From positions 1,240,001 through 1,304,000 of the forward strand of contig JANCIK010000008.1 of the NCBI GenBank assembly GCA_028532985.1: DNA of 64,000 nucleotides, in the 5' to 3' direction. This DNA comes from Stropharia rugosoannulata. Lineage: Eukaryota; Basidiomycota; Agaricomycetes; Agaricales; Strophariaceae. The notes below the pieces were generated by a model, which did no database searches, had not been told where the DNA came from, and was given only the letters and a program-made list of their open reading frames with translations. A program made the position numbers and the translations under genes. Positions 9,906 to 21,062 of the stretch are shown piece by piece. Numbering within the stretch: the first letter of the stretch is position 1; every line of letters starts with the position of its first letter.

Positions 9906-12081
9906 CTACTCAGACATGGTGCGCTCAAAGATGAGTTTTTTGTGACTTGGCCCCCGTGGAACAATGGAACATTTAAACTCGTCTTTGTGGCTATTCACAA
10001 ACTTAACCAGAAAGCAGACATTTATTAGTGTACAGCAAAACTTACTAAATAATTCCTCCTGTGTGGAAATCATCATTTACCTCGACCTCATTTCCAAATT
10101 CATCCTTTTCCTTGCTGATCTGAAGGCATGCAAGAACCGATGCCACCATAAACCACGTCTATAGGGAAAACATCATACATCACATGGGATATGTAAATCG
10201 AAACATGATATTGCTCACCAAAGCACTAGCGACAGCCTTCCCTGAACAGATCCTAAGGCAATTATAATCAAAAAAGACGATTCCCATGCACGCAAACATA
10301 GTATGCACAAGTCTTACCTTCGGCCAAATCCATAGGCCAAGATGCGGTCATCATCAGTCAAGTTTCCGTTCTCATCAATAAAACGCTCGGGCTTGAACAT
10401 GAACGGATCGGGGTAAGCGTCTTCATCATGCGTCATTGCGCTGGAGGAGTACTCATTAATGACAACAATTTTTCCTGGCACTGACAAAATACCCACTGTA
10501 TGTTTGCTATGACAGTTGTCCCTGAGCAAATTAATTCATGCTTATGAGGCCTGTGCACGTCTTATATAGGTCCATACATACCTTTAGGAATGAAGTAGCC
10601 TTTGTAGTAGTCGTCTTCGGTGAGTGAGTGGGCAACGCCAATGGGGAGAGACTGATTCCATCTCAAGCATTCTCGATATATCGCTTCGATATACGGAAGG
10701 TGCGGGCGATCGTCAAAGGTAGGTAGGCGTCCATTGCCAATGACTTTATCCAGTTCCTCTTGAGCCTTCTTTTGCACCTCAGGATACTTTACCATCAGAT
10801 AGAAGAATGTCGCGGTAAATCCTATTGTCTTATAAACTTCATTGTTATTTTCTGAGAGTTTGACGACAGGCGCGTGGCTCATACCGTCTCTGAGGCACCT
10901 ACGACTTTGATGAGTGAATTATTGATTCTATCCGACTTCATGACCTACCAACGTAAACAGCAACAGCTATGTCACTTACTGCCCGTTTTTCAACTTCGGA
11001 GGCTGGAGTTGACCTATGCTTCTCTATGAACTCTGTGACCATAGATGGTATTGCGGTTCCGTTTGTCTATATCGATTAAAGCTATGGTCGAGCAAATCTA
11101 TGAACCCAGTAGTACTTACGACGGCATCATCTGAGAATTTCCACATAACCTCGGTCAGGTACTGGAACAGGTTTTTGGCCTCAGCAGCAGCTTTTATGGT
11201 CGTCATCGGTCCAGCAAACGAAGGCGGTACATGAGCAAGGAATGGTAAAAGGTTGACGATGCTTCCTTCAGGTGTAAACATGCTGCACGATCGCTCGAAA
11301 CACTCGTCCATTAACACAACCAGACGATCTTGAGGCGACTTGACTTTATAACCGTACATGATTTGCATAACAAATGATGCCGAAAGCCTGTCAGGAATTG
11401 TGTCTGTTGAGGATTTGACAGTACAGGTTTGGCCTTTGCACGCACGTTTTATTGTTAGGGTAAAGTTGATCCGGATTTTCTACCAAGTCGACCAAGAACT
11501 GATGAACTCTCTCTTCGATAACAGGCCAGTACTTCTTCGAAGCTTGATAGTTGAACAGTTGTTGTGCTACTCTTCGCAATCTTCTCCAATAATCGCCATA
11601 TTCAACAAGCGAGATAACGCCATCCCACCCTGTCCTACACAGTCGGTGAGTCAGATCATTGGATCGTTATAGGGAAAGTTGGCTTACAATTTGACCGCTG
11701 GTATCAACGGTCTACTGGAATATATTCCTGCGCGACGTTCAAGCAATTCAATCGCGTCTTCTTCCTTGTTTAGGATCAAAACGTTGCTTCCAAACGCACT
11801 TGCAAAGACCATGTCACCTAAATTGTCACAAGCATTTCAGCCATAATATATGTAAATGGTGCAATTAATGGTCGCCTACTTTTGCACTTTCTCCCCCATT
11901 CTGCGTATGCGGGACCATGGTCTTTGACGTTGAGTAGGTCTAATGCATTTCCTATGATAGGTAGGGGCTTGGGGCCTGGAGGATACGGAACCTTCCTAGC
12001 TGAGGTCACGTAGTTCAAGAAGAGTTTTGCCGTGGCCAGGAGAATTACCCCAATGGAAAGCGAAGCCAGGCTCAGTGGCAT
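9906..12081 (-). CDS. Cytochrome P450, copy 2 (12 exons, 515 aa)
   Basis: Paralogue of the gene at 3361-5521 with every exon the same length. Exons: 12081-11880, 11817-11688, 11634-11446, 11387-11120, 11066-10949, 10898-10885, 10828-10582, 10521-10497, 10440-10318, 10252-10219, 10158-10046, 9990-9906. Shared motifs are the anchor plus YPPGPKPLPIIGN hinge, the I-helix VGASETT, ExxR in YRECLRW, PERF, and the haem loop FGFGRRICSG. No premature stop or frame break was found, so both copies look expressible. Differences such as VPYPPGP versus GPYPPGP and IPIGVAH versus TLPTGVAH lie partly near substrate-facing regions; any change of substrate is speculation. The 3' end lies 105 bp from the convergent pseudogene. 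Confidence 0.9.
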
Positions 12082-12250
12082 GATAAGAGGTAAACACAAG
12101 CGATGGTAGTACTGAGGACTTGGCTGCCATATATATGATAGAACTAGACAAGGGCAAGCGAATAGCGAACTGTTTCCATCAACCTGTCAAATGATCGATG
12201 CGGGAGGAGGGTTATATTCAGTAGTCCTTTCAAGTCATGCGATCATATCA
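12082..12250 (-). promoter_or_regulatory. Promoter region of P450 copy 2
   Basis: Matches the block upstream of copy 1. The TATA-like run is at 12,129-12,136, followed upstream by GGGCAAGCGAATAGC and CAACCTGTCAAATGAT. It is uninterrupted here, whereas in copy 1 a 717-bp insertion sits about 225 bp upstream of the start codon. Confidence 0.5.
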
Positions 12251-12690
12251 GAAGTCTGTGATTAACTCGAATTGTAAGTCGTGTATATAATAACACTCAC
12301 TCGGGTGTCTGCAGCGTGAATTCTCTCCCAGGATGCCAATGTTATTCACGTACAGGGCCTCTCGGTGTACCGGAAGAGATGTAATTAGCGCGTCTAAGCC
12401 TCAGTTAACGGTTATTGTTGAGATAATCGTAAGTCAAGCTGCGCATTGACTATATGGATACTAATGTAGGTGAGATTGAGGTAAGATGACAGCAAGTTTA
12501 AGCTTACATGAATTCCGAGTCTAACATGATCGACACTTTCTAAGAGCCAACTACAACACTACAACAGGGATAAGATGCAAGTCAAGGTGAGAGGACACGT
12601 ACGCATAGCTAACTGCTAGTTGACCGTGATGTCGACCACAAGGTTACTTTGAAGGCAGACGTAGATCTCCACAACTTGAGAACAGTGACA

Positions 12691-13543
12691 TGAACGTTCA
12701 ATGAACATTCAAATTCAAATTAAATGACAGTCATCTACTGTGACCTGGGCGGAAAGTTCCGGTAAGTCAACACGAGCAACTGTTTTTTTGTCGAGTTATT
12801 GCCTCCGGTTGTACTACTCTGCCCAAACTTTCCCGGGAAGGTTTTCCTACAACGTGGCGTATGATTGAGAATTACGCGCGCTTGCATCCACAGAGAAGAG
12901 AGAACAGACGAAGAATCAAACCGTCATAACGTTCCAACTCTTCAGCAATGTAGCGAAATCCTTTGCCGCTTAGTTCCCTCCACCAACTCCGAGTCGTTGC
13001 GTTTTCCATGGCCGTCAAGAACTAGATCCCTTCATGCTATAGAGACTGATGTTTGCTATCATCTATCAGTCGGAATGACAAAAAGTCGTCGTCCCCATGC
13101 CTTGACAAGGGCAAAGCAAAGGTGGTCGCAAAGTCCACTTGTCTTTCACAGCGAGGCTAGTTCTTCATCTTCAACAAGCACGAGCGTCATCCCGTCAGTC
13201 AGTAATCAGCAGATAATGCAACACATAAATCAAACTCGCATCGCAATATATGGCCGAAGCAAGGCATACCAGCAAAAAAAATGACAAGCGGCGGTTCCTT
13301 CGCGCGAGAGGAGGTCGAATCAATTTAAAATTCTGATGGACGTAAGAGCCGATTCCAGTTACACTGGAAACACCAGCTCCAGAGCCATTGTGCATTAATA
13401 TATATGTCCAACGACCACATTTCAGTCCAGAATGTATAAAGATAACGACCCCTTCATGCTGTAGAAACTGTGGCTTGTCATGCTATTCGCGCGGGCGACA
13501 GCACTTGGTAGTAGACCAGATGTCTTGGGAAGTTGTAGACTGA
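12691..13543. other. Intergenic, no supported gene
   Basis: A 139-codon plus-strand frame (12,865-13,284) is serine-rich and without domains. A short phrase, CCCTTCATGCTATAGAGACTG near 13,028, recurs in altered form near 13,449. Nothing else is recognisable. Confidence 0.4.
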
Positions 13544-13981
13544 CGTGCTGGATTAGGAAGGCAGCGCCGCACGGGCAAGACATACAAGTTCATCAAGGAG
13601 CTGTTTCCTACGCGCGAGGATCGTGAGCTGGAAGATGAATGGGACGTCGTCGAGCGTGAGTTCATCAATGTCAAGAAAGAAAAACTAATCCATCGGATTC
13701 CTCGTGTGATCATTGGTTACGTACGCATACGGCCCGAACCCGCATTTCCCGGCCCGCATTGCCACTGCCCGCCTGCCCGACGCTCGGTATACCCAAAGAT
13801 TGAGACAAACAGGATTGAATTCTCCCAAGTAAAAGAGCTCAGCTTCAGGTACCACCCAGATTCATATAGCAATAAATTCGCCCTCCCAGACTGTTTACTC
13901 GGTCCCATTTACTGGTCCTCGCAAGTAACCGCCTGCTGCACTCATCTCACGACCGTGATACAAAACCGTAATGGCCTTTGA
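13544..13981 (+). CDS. Possible exon of an unidentified gene
   Basis: An open frame of 145 codons begins after a TGA at 13,541-13,543. Its first third (GKTYKFIKELFPTREDRE.. and DVVEREFINVKKEKLIH) has the charged, helical character of real protein; the rest is low in such features. No ATG, partner exon or domain was identified, so this may be a gene remnant. It is listed only because the composition stands out from the surrounding intergenic DNA. Confidence 0.25.
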   Translation, partial: RAGLGRQRRTGKTYKFIKELFPTREDRELEDEWDVVEREFINVKKEKLIHRIPRVIIGYVRIRPEPAFPGPHCHCPPARRSVYPKIETNRIEFSQVKELSFRYHPDSYSNKFALPDCLLGPIYWSSQVTACCTHLTTVIQNRNGL

Positions 13982-14453
13982 GATATTCAGATATCCCCAT
14001 ATCAGGCATTGAGATTAACGCAACCATGAGTGAGAGAGTGAGAGAAGACTCTAGAACAATCGATTCTGTTGCAATACAAAAATAGTGTCAGCGACGGAAT
14101 TGAAGAAGAACCTCACTCTACGCCTTACACGTAGGCTATCGTAGTCGTTCAGTAAGCTGAGAGTGCCGCTGACTTCCGTAGAGAGACGCTTGAAGATGTT
14201 GACAGTGTAGCACAGCTTTGCAGAATGAGAACATGGAAACGGAAAGAAAGCAACGGATTGGCAACGGAACCAAAATGCCACTTCCGGGTTCGGTCACGTG
14301 TTGGGGATGATGGATGTCTCTAGCACATTCGAATTGATTATGAGCTCAACTTGACTGTAGCTTATTCATTCATTCGATCCATCGCTCAAATTCGCCGCCT
14401 GTGCCCAGCCTACCCCACCGCCCAGTCGCACCCGCACTGACTCCAACAGAGCC
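13982..14453. other. Intergenic, upstream of the RING gene
   Basis: Should contain the promoter and 5' leader of the ubiquitin-ligase gene. The CT-rich stretch just before the ATG (about 14,400-14,453) is typical of fungal leaders. The minus-strand frame 14,051-14,281 has no support. Confidence 0.4.
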
Positions 14454-16280
14454 ATGGCCGACTACGGGCGAGGTATGCCCCTCCTCAGCGGGCCTCCACC
14501 GCAGCTACCCCCGTCTGACACCTGCAGGAAATGCAACAAGGAGTTCAACATCATCTTCACCCGCTCCCGGACTTGCAACCACTGCGGTATGCCCATCTGC
14601 GCATATATGCACTACCGCCACAGATACTGAGCCTCGTCGTTCGATAGGATACGCATACTGCCACAGCTGCTCCGACTTCCAGGCGCTGATGCCCCGCGCT
14701 GCCGGAGAAGGCACGACGGGCTACGATGTGATGCCCGTCTGCGCGTTCTGTGCTGAGTTCCTGAATAGTGCGTCTCGCCTTGATCGCCATGCTGCGAGTG
14801 TGCTGACCCCGATACGATGCAGTTACGGCTGCTGGACGGGCACAGCTGAAGAAGCTGCCACTAGGCACGCTTAAGAAGTACCTTACTGCATATAATATCA
14901 AATCGGAGAGGGCTGTAGAGAAGGACGATCTCATAGATGCCATTATTAATGCACGAGTGAGCATACATCCAGCCACTCCCTTTCATTTACGTCTGATACC
15001 ATCTTTGTGCCAGGGTCCGAATGGATGTCTGCCTCGCGCAAACGAAGTGAGTGGCATCTATTCTCCTGTTGGGTCTGGAAGCTCAATAGGGGTGCTTCTC
15101 AGGACCACTATCGTAAATACTCCGTCCCCAATCGATTGCAAGCACGGTCCCGCGGACTGTTCTCGCGCTCGGGGCAAAGCAGCAGCGCACCTCCACCTCC
15201 ACCCCCGCGTCCCGCTCGGGCGCCCACCCAGGAATTCCCCCGGCCCGATCTTGCACCGGACGACCCCCCGCACCTCCCGCCGCGCAGCACACGACCCCAG
15301 CAGCCGTCCCAGCCTCAGCCTCACTACACCCCGCCGCGGCCGCACTCTGCGTACCATCAATACTCTCCGCAGCATCCACCGTTCCCGACACCGCAGTACC
15401 ACACCCCGCCTCCTCCGAACGGACAATGGTACTCGCCGCCCCCGGGGCCGCCGCCACAGCATTCCCGCCCTGTGCCACCCCCCGCACAGCCTCCTTACCA
15501 CACGCGTCCCTCCCCCGCCCCCACCCCCACGCGCGGCGGGCCACCGCCACCGCCACCACGCCCCCGCACTACGTCGACCGCACCCCCGCCGACGCTGAAC
15601 CAGCTGCTGACGATGGAGGACGACGCGGTCAAGGCGCTAAGCATCTCTGCCCTCAAGGCGGTGCTGTTCACGAACCACGTGAACGCAGGGCAGATCCTGG
15701 AGAAGTCGGACCTGGTGGCCAAGGTCCGCGCGCTGATTGAGGACGAGAAGCGGGAGCGTGAGAGACAGCGCCGCTTGGAGGAGATGGAGCAGCTGGAACT
15801 GATGCGGAGGGAAGAGGAGAGGAGGGAGGAGGTGAGGCAGCGTGCGTTGGCCGCGGAGGCGGCTGAAAGGGAAAGGGCTGCTGCTACTTTGGACCAGTGT
15901 ACCGACGGTGCGAACCATACGCCTCCAGCAGATGGAGTTGGGGAGAGTCATTCCGAGGCGCATACACCCACTCCTCCATCATCACCGCCCAAGAGCACGA
16001 CCGAAGCGCCCAAAACGACGGGCTCAGCAACGACGCTGGAGCGTACGGGGCTGTGCGTCATCTGCCAGGACGAGGAGGCAAACATCGCCATTGTGGACTG
16101 CGGGTACGTCTTGTTGCGGGTGATTAATTTGGTACTGGGACTGACGACTGCGAATTTGGCAGGCATATGGCGATGTGCAGAGGTTGCTCTGATCTCATCA
16201 TGTCAAGCTCGCGGGAGTGCCCACTCTGCCGGACGCGTATTGTCACGGAGGCTAGGCTCCTGCGGATTTTCAAGGCATAG
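14454..16280 (+). CDS. FYVE-type/SAP/RING E3 ubiquitin ligase (6 exons, 512 aa)
   Basis: Exons: 14454-14586, 14648-14767, 14823-14956, 15014-15046, 15103-16103, 16163-16280; all phases agree. Domains in order are an N-terminal FYVE-like zinc domain (CRKCNKEF.., CNHCGYAYCHSC, CAFC), a SAP-like helix pair (LKKYLTAYNIKSERAVEKDD), a long Pro-rich linker (about residues 150-330), a second SAP-like segment (ALKAVLFTN..LEKSDLVAKV), a charged coiled coil, and a C3HC4 RING at the C terminus (CVICQ..CGHMAMCRGC..CPLC). This order matches the CARP/rififylin type of ligase, known in animals for ubiquitinating signalling proteins on endosomal membranes. The fungal substrate is unknown. Start is the first ATG before the zinc domain. 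Confidence 0.85.
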
Positions 16281-16655
16281 TCCGTGCTGTCGTACCGTCC
16301 ACTGCTTGTTTCTCTATCAGTCATTGCACACTTTGTAAAGTCATGACCATTGGATTCTCATTCATCACATCTATTCTTTCATCTTCTTTTTCTCTTAAGC
16401 AGTATAATCACGTCATCTCTCGCGCTCTCCCGCATACCACAAACTTGCTCGTTGACACCGATGTATTCCCCTCATCTATCTATTACCTCTAGTCTCATCG
16501 TCATGCATTTTTCTTTGGGGCTGCACTCATTCACCTCGCAACACTGCGTAGTGTACATAGCTTTTATTAGTTCTTAGTCACCGGTTGTAATCTTGTTCTG
16601 AATTGTAGGATTTAATGAGTTATGGACTAGACTGTCAGCATGTATTCATGGCTAG
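16281..16655. other. 3' flank of the RING gene up to the transposon
   Basis: Presumed 3' untranslated region and terminator of the ligase gene, T-rich and without coding signal. It ends in TAG (16,653-16,655), one copy of the target-site duplication of the CACTA element. Confidence 0.5.
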
Positions 16656-16697
16656 CACTCCGGGAAGTTGTTGTTTTTCGGTCACGTCAAAACACCG
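16656..16697 (+). repeat. Left terminal inverted repeat of the CACTA element
   Basis: 42-bp end, CACTCCGGGAAGTT.. to ..CAAAACACCG. It differs from the right end at three positions and follows the target copy TAG at 16,653-16,655. Confidence 0.92.
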
Positions 16698-17029
16698 GAT
16701 AAAATAATGTTCTTTTATAAGTTATAAGTCTAATATAGGATTGAAACTAGAATAAAAATCTCGGGGAAACTGATAATTTAGAAAGAATCTGAAAATTAAA
16801 GCAAGTTTGCAGTCATGCGTTAAGGAAGACTAACTATCAAAGTTTTAGTCAGATAGAAAATTAAATTTATTACAAAAGTTCAAGTCGTCGTTTTGGTCTG
16901 GTAAAAAATATCAATTTCATTCTCACTAAAAAGGTAGGCTTACGTAGGCTTTTCAATTACGAATTATGTTATCCTAGTTATCTAATTATAGGACACAGCT
17001 TCCGCATGTATGAATACCAGAAGAAAAAG

Positions 17030-17110
17030 TCAAATTTCTACCTGACTGAAATTGAGCGTAGGATCATCGTACGATCAGCGTAGGATCATTGTATGACTGA
17101 TGTACGGCTG
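17030..17110 (+). repeat. Left subterminal repeat cluster
   Basis: Several variants of one word lie close together: GCGTAGGATCATCG, CGTACGATCA, GCGTAGGATCATTGTA, then GTACGGCTG and GTACGACT. Inverted relatives occur near the right end. In CACTA elements such clusters bind an element-encoded accessory protein; that role is inferred here. Confidence 0.6.
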
Positions 17111-17255
17111 TTGCATAACTGTCGTACGACTATCATAAAATATGACTTATGAGAGGCATCACGCCATCACTGCAAAAGTAAGCCCGGCACCGCTTGTTAG
17201 ATACGGTCGGATATGTAGATAGTATGATAAACACAAGTCACATTGGTTTCTTAGG

Positions 17256-20200
17256 TCAAGGCTACATGAACGACTGCATAAACTATTAAAACTAATCACG
17301 ATAGAGTCAGAACGGCAAAAAAGTAAGAAGTTTCTGGAAACATACCTTGGATAGATCAACAATGACTGCGCGGTCTTTGAATTCATAACGAGCGACATGG
17401 CTAATCACGGACACAACATCAATAATATCCAATGCTGCATTCTGAAGCTGTGCCGAGTATGTTTTTGCAGGAAATGATGGATATCGTGTAAAGGGGTCAT
17501 ACTGATTCGGTCCAAGAGGCGCTTGACGTTGAACATGCAGTTGCACGCCGCTAACTGATCTTGTTATCTTCTGAATGCTCCCAGCAATTGGTGAAGTGGA
17601 CGACACGGCTGGATAGTATAAAATGAGGCTATTACCCACATGCGTCTTGGCACGAGAGTAGTTGACGCCATTGTGTCGATAATGTGCTATCTCAACTTGA
17701 TGGAGGGGTCTATTGGTGTCATCCAGTTGCGACACAGAGTCTGCCTGAACATATAAAGAAAATGCCTTGTCAAAAAGGCTTTTGAATTGCCTTATGACCT
17801 CCGGGCAGTCTGGCCTGCGCAACCAGCGACGCAAGTTTGCACCTTGGGAATATGACTCCAATAAGGTTCGTTCCAATGGACCTGTAAGAGATATTTACGT
17901 ATTTTGTGGAGCATATACGATCAAATTAGTACGTACCACCAACTTTATCATTTGTGTTGATTTTTTGAATGACACCAATAAGGCGCTCGAACGGAAATGT
18001 CCACCATGACATCACAGGCCCAAAAAGAGAAAGAAACTCGTACAGATGAAAAGCAACATGAACATTGGTCCGCTTTTGATGGGCAGCCGTATGGGGGTGT
18101 AATTCATGGAGATTATCAACCCAATATTTCAAGCGTAGGCGATATTGGCTTGCGCGGTCATTTGTCATGGTGTTTCGCATCAGGAGAATGACAGCTTCAA
18201 AAAGTGACATTGAGTGATCAAGCAACTGTAGGAACCGCGGCTGGTCCAGAAAACTTTCATCCCCCCATAGTGTTGTCAGCGCAATTGGAATATATATTGT
18301 ACTAAGAACCTTCCATTCACCCGCCTTGATTATCCCTGCTGACGCTTCGCCATAGTTTAATGGAACAGAATTGATCCAGGACGGGGTTTGTGTTGTCTGA
18401 ATAACATGCTGTATGTACCGTAGTGTGTTAAGGTCGCATGTTTTGGGAACAGCGTCAGGTGAAACATGAGGGAGCTTAAGTCGCTATATAAATGCTCTAC
18501 GTTCAGTAATCCGTGAATATGAGATATAAAACATACCCATTGTACAAGAAGCTCAACCAAATGCTCCTTAGTTGACGGAGAAACATAATCGCCTTTACTA
18601 TTACGGACTTTGAGGTGAAGTAGATCAAGGTCTTTTGCGACAAACATCAACGGTCCTTTATTGCGCGTTTGAAGGCGGTTACGGAGCTGCACATCATCCA
18701 GTGGATCCGGTTTTACTCCGAGAGGGCGCTCCAACAAAGAATGGATGGCTGTAATCTGTTTCTGTGCCTTAATTTCAAAGCCCTGAAATTGTGGGTCCTT
18801 ATTGTTGTCATACGTAGTCCAGGGATATTCAAATGCAGGTGCAGGCTTCGTGTTTTTTGCCTCTTCTAGGTCCAAGCGGAGAACATATCGGCAGTGGTAA
18901 TGCACCAAACCCTCCAATACACAGTGCATACTATCCACAACAAGCATTTTAGTCGGATCCCAGTATGGCAGCCTCCAGAGCTCAGACCAGCGCACGCCGT
19001 GCTCCTTTCAATACGCTCCCGCTCGGCCAGTGTCTCTGCGTCGCGCCAGGCTTCCGCATGTTTGCGCATCATATTACAGTCCCTGGGTGTCCATGCATCA
19101 AAATCAGTCCGGTACAGAGTTTCTCGACCACGGCAGTTACATATAGTGCAGAATATATTGGCTGATACACCTGCGGTGCCGGAAACCTTTCGAGCTGCGG
19201 GTAAGTCGTTGATGGACAGGACAAGAGCAACCTCAACAATTTCACCGTGAATGGGAGAGTCTGCTGTGTTGGACAAATGGTAGCCTGGCACCCAACCATC
19301 CCGGATCTCCTCAATAATCGGCCGGATGTAGTGATTGAGCTCTTCGAGAGGGGGCTCACGGGGACCAGGGATAATGGCGATAGGAAATATGAACTCGGGC
19401 TTGTACCGAAGGTCTTCAGGCAAATTCATAATGACTAAAGTTATTATGCCGACTGAATCATGAGCAGCGCGACGGCCAGTATTGGGGTTGAAGAAGTCGA
19501 CATGCATCCCTAGAACAAGGCGCACTTTGTCATTTGAATCGACAAATAGATGTGATGGATCAGGGCCTTCAAAAGATTGCATGAATGTCGACTCGAATAT
19601 AGTTCTTGACTCTGATTGAGGCGTCTTGGCATACTCCATAGTTGAACGGCATGCTTGTTTGCATAAACGCTCTGCTTCGGGGTCGGCGAGAACTCGTGAC
19701 AAGTAGTCAGGGAGAGATGCACATATAAACGGCTTCAATGGACGCTGAGATCCTTGGCGTGATTCAAGTAAGTTTGTACCACACCTTTCACGGCCGTTCT
19801 GGGTGAGCATCATATTTGCACACTGGTCTGGATAGATAGCCTCGGTTGTGACACGATTATATTCCGCTTTGTGAGTATAGTTGCACGAAGGGCATGCAGC
19901 ATAGATGGTGGTGGAGCTGTCCATGTTAAATTGACTCAGAGCTGTATAGAGAGAGGTGGGCATCTGGTGTAATACTGAGGCTTGACCAGGGGTGTAAGAT
20001 TGGTCACTATCGTTGGGAAAATTGAATGTCATTGCCATTTGAACAAGCATAGTGACAACCGAGATAATAAAGTCGCAAGATTTCCCGCTGAGGCCCATAA
20101 CATAATGAGCAACAGTGCCTAGGAGAAGTGTCACTTGTGCGATGGTGTCCAGGCGGCCAACCGGATTGGTGAACACATGCGCTACGAAAAAAAAATTAGT

Positions 20201-21062
20201 CTTGATGCAAGCATGAGTGCATTGATGTACTAACATGAGTCAATGTGTATTGGGGTAGCCGTTGCATGGTGTGGCAGTAGTGCACCCAATTGGCTAATGC
20301 GCGAGTCGGCCATTCTAAGGGTCTGCAGAATTTTCTCCATGCGCTCTGCAACCGTTTCAGTCGACGGGTTTTTCAAGCTATCTGCAAGTGAAAGCCCAAT
20401 TCCTTTGATGCGCGCAGCTGTCTTATTTAATATATCTTGCAACTCAGTCTCGTCCATAGATTGGTCAATGTCAACAGCATTTATTATTTCGCAGGCCTCA
20501 CGTTCAATGGAATCCAGGAGTAGAGTCTGCTTCCTTTCATGAGAGCCCATACCGCTACTGAGATGAGACGAAGCTGGCACTGGACTAGGGGAATGCCGTA
20601 GACTGTCTGGTTTCTGAAAACGTCGTTCCAATAGTGTATTTATGCTTGTCCGTAATGTTTCGAATGGTATTTGATTGGGCTTGTTACTATATTCCACATT
20701 GCCTGATTCATTTGGTGAAAGCGTCAAAGCTGCGAGCATTCCAGAGAGATGCAAATTGCTACTGTGCTCTGGTTGCGGCTTACATAGAATTAGACACAAA
20801 TGACGCGATAAACACATATATTATACAAACCTCATTCCTGGACTCCAATGATATATTTGACTGTACAAGACCTATATCCTCTGATAAGGATCCCTAATGA
20901 ATTCACTTGTGTTAGATGCGTACATTATAACATTGAATGTGTACTTACCTGGCTATCTTTGAACTTTTTGATCTCGAGCTTATGTGTAAGTCGCGCTGTC
21001 TTTTTTACATGGTGGCCATTTGGGTGGATAACACATTCACAAAGATACATGTGATCAGGCAT
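17256..21062 (-). CDS. Tnp2-type (CACTA) transposase, one 1-nt frameshift
   Basis: Start ATG at 21,062; the N terminus begins MPDHMYLCECVIHPNGHH with a CxC motif. Exons: 21062-20949, 20893-20831, 20778-20235, 20181-18537, 18483-17937, 17881-17346, 17261-17256, giving about 1150 residues if the shift is ignored. The conserved block WRLPYWDPTKMLVVDSMHC is the hallmark of basidiomycete Tnp2 proteins. Near the C terminus FPFERLIGVIQKINTN marks the DUF4218-like region, and the final conserved part ends YEFKDRAVIVDLSK. Exon 4 needs one extra base at about 19,003-19,008 (GAAAGGAGCACGG) to keep frame before HGVRWSELW. The exon length modulo three confirms a missing base. The protein would cut and join the element ends; as sequenced this copy is interrupted unless the shift is a sequencing error. 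Confidence 0.8.

Larger units (their letters stand above)
8169..12690. repeat. Segmental duplication, unit 2
   Basis: Direct repeat of unit 1, beginning at TAGTGTGCATCTCCGAAGAG and running through the unidentified ORF, the deoxyribosyltransferase relic, the second P450 gene, its promoter and the terminal block 12,520-12,690. It lacks both insertions found in unit 1 and so shows the older arrangement. Scattered substitutions and short indels separate the units, mostly outside the P450 exons. Confidence 0.9.

Noticed and set aside
15058..15559. Long minus-strand frames opposite the ligase gene
   Set aside because: They are shadows of the GC-rich, proline-coding linker on the plus strand.
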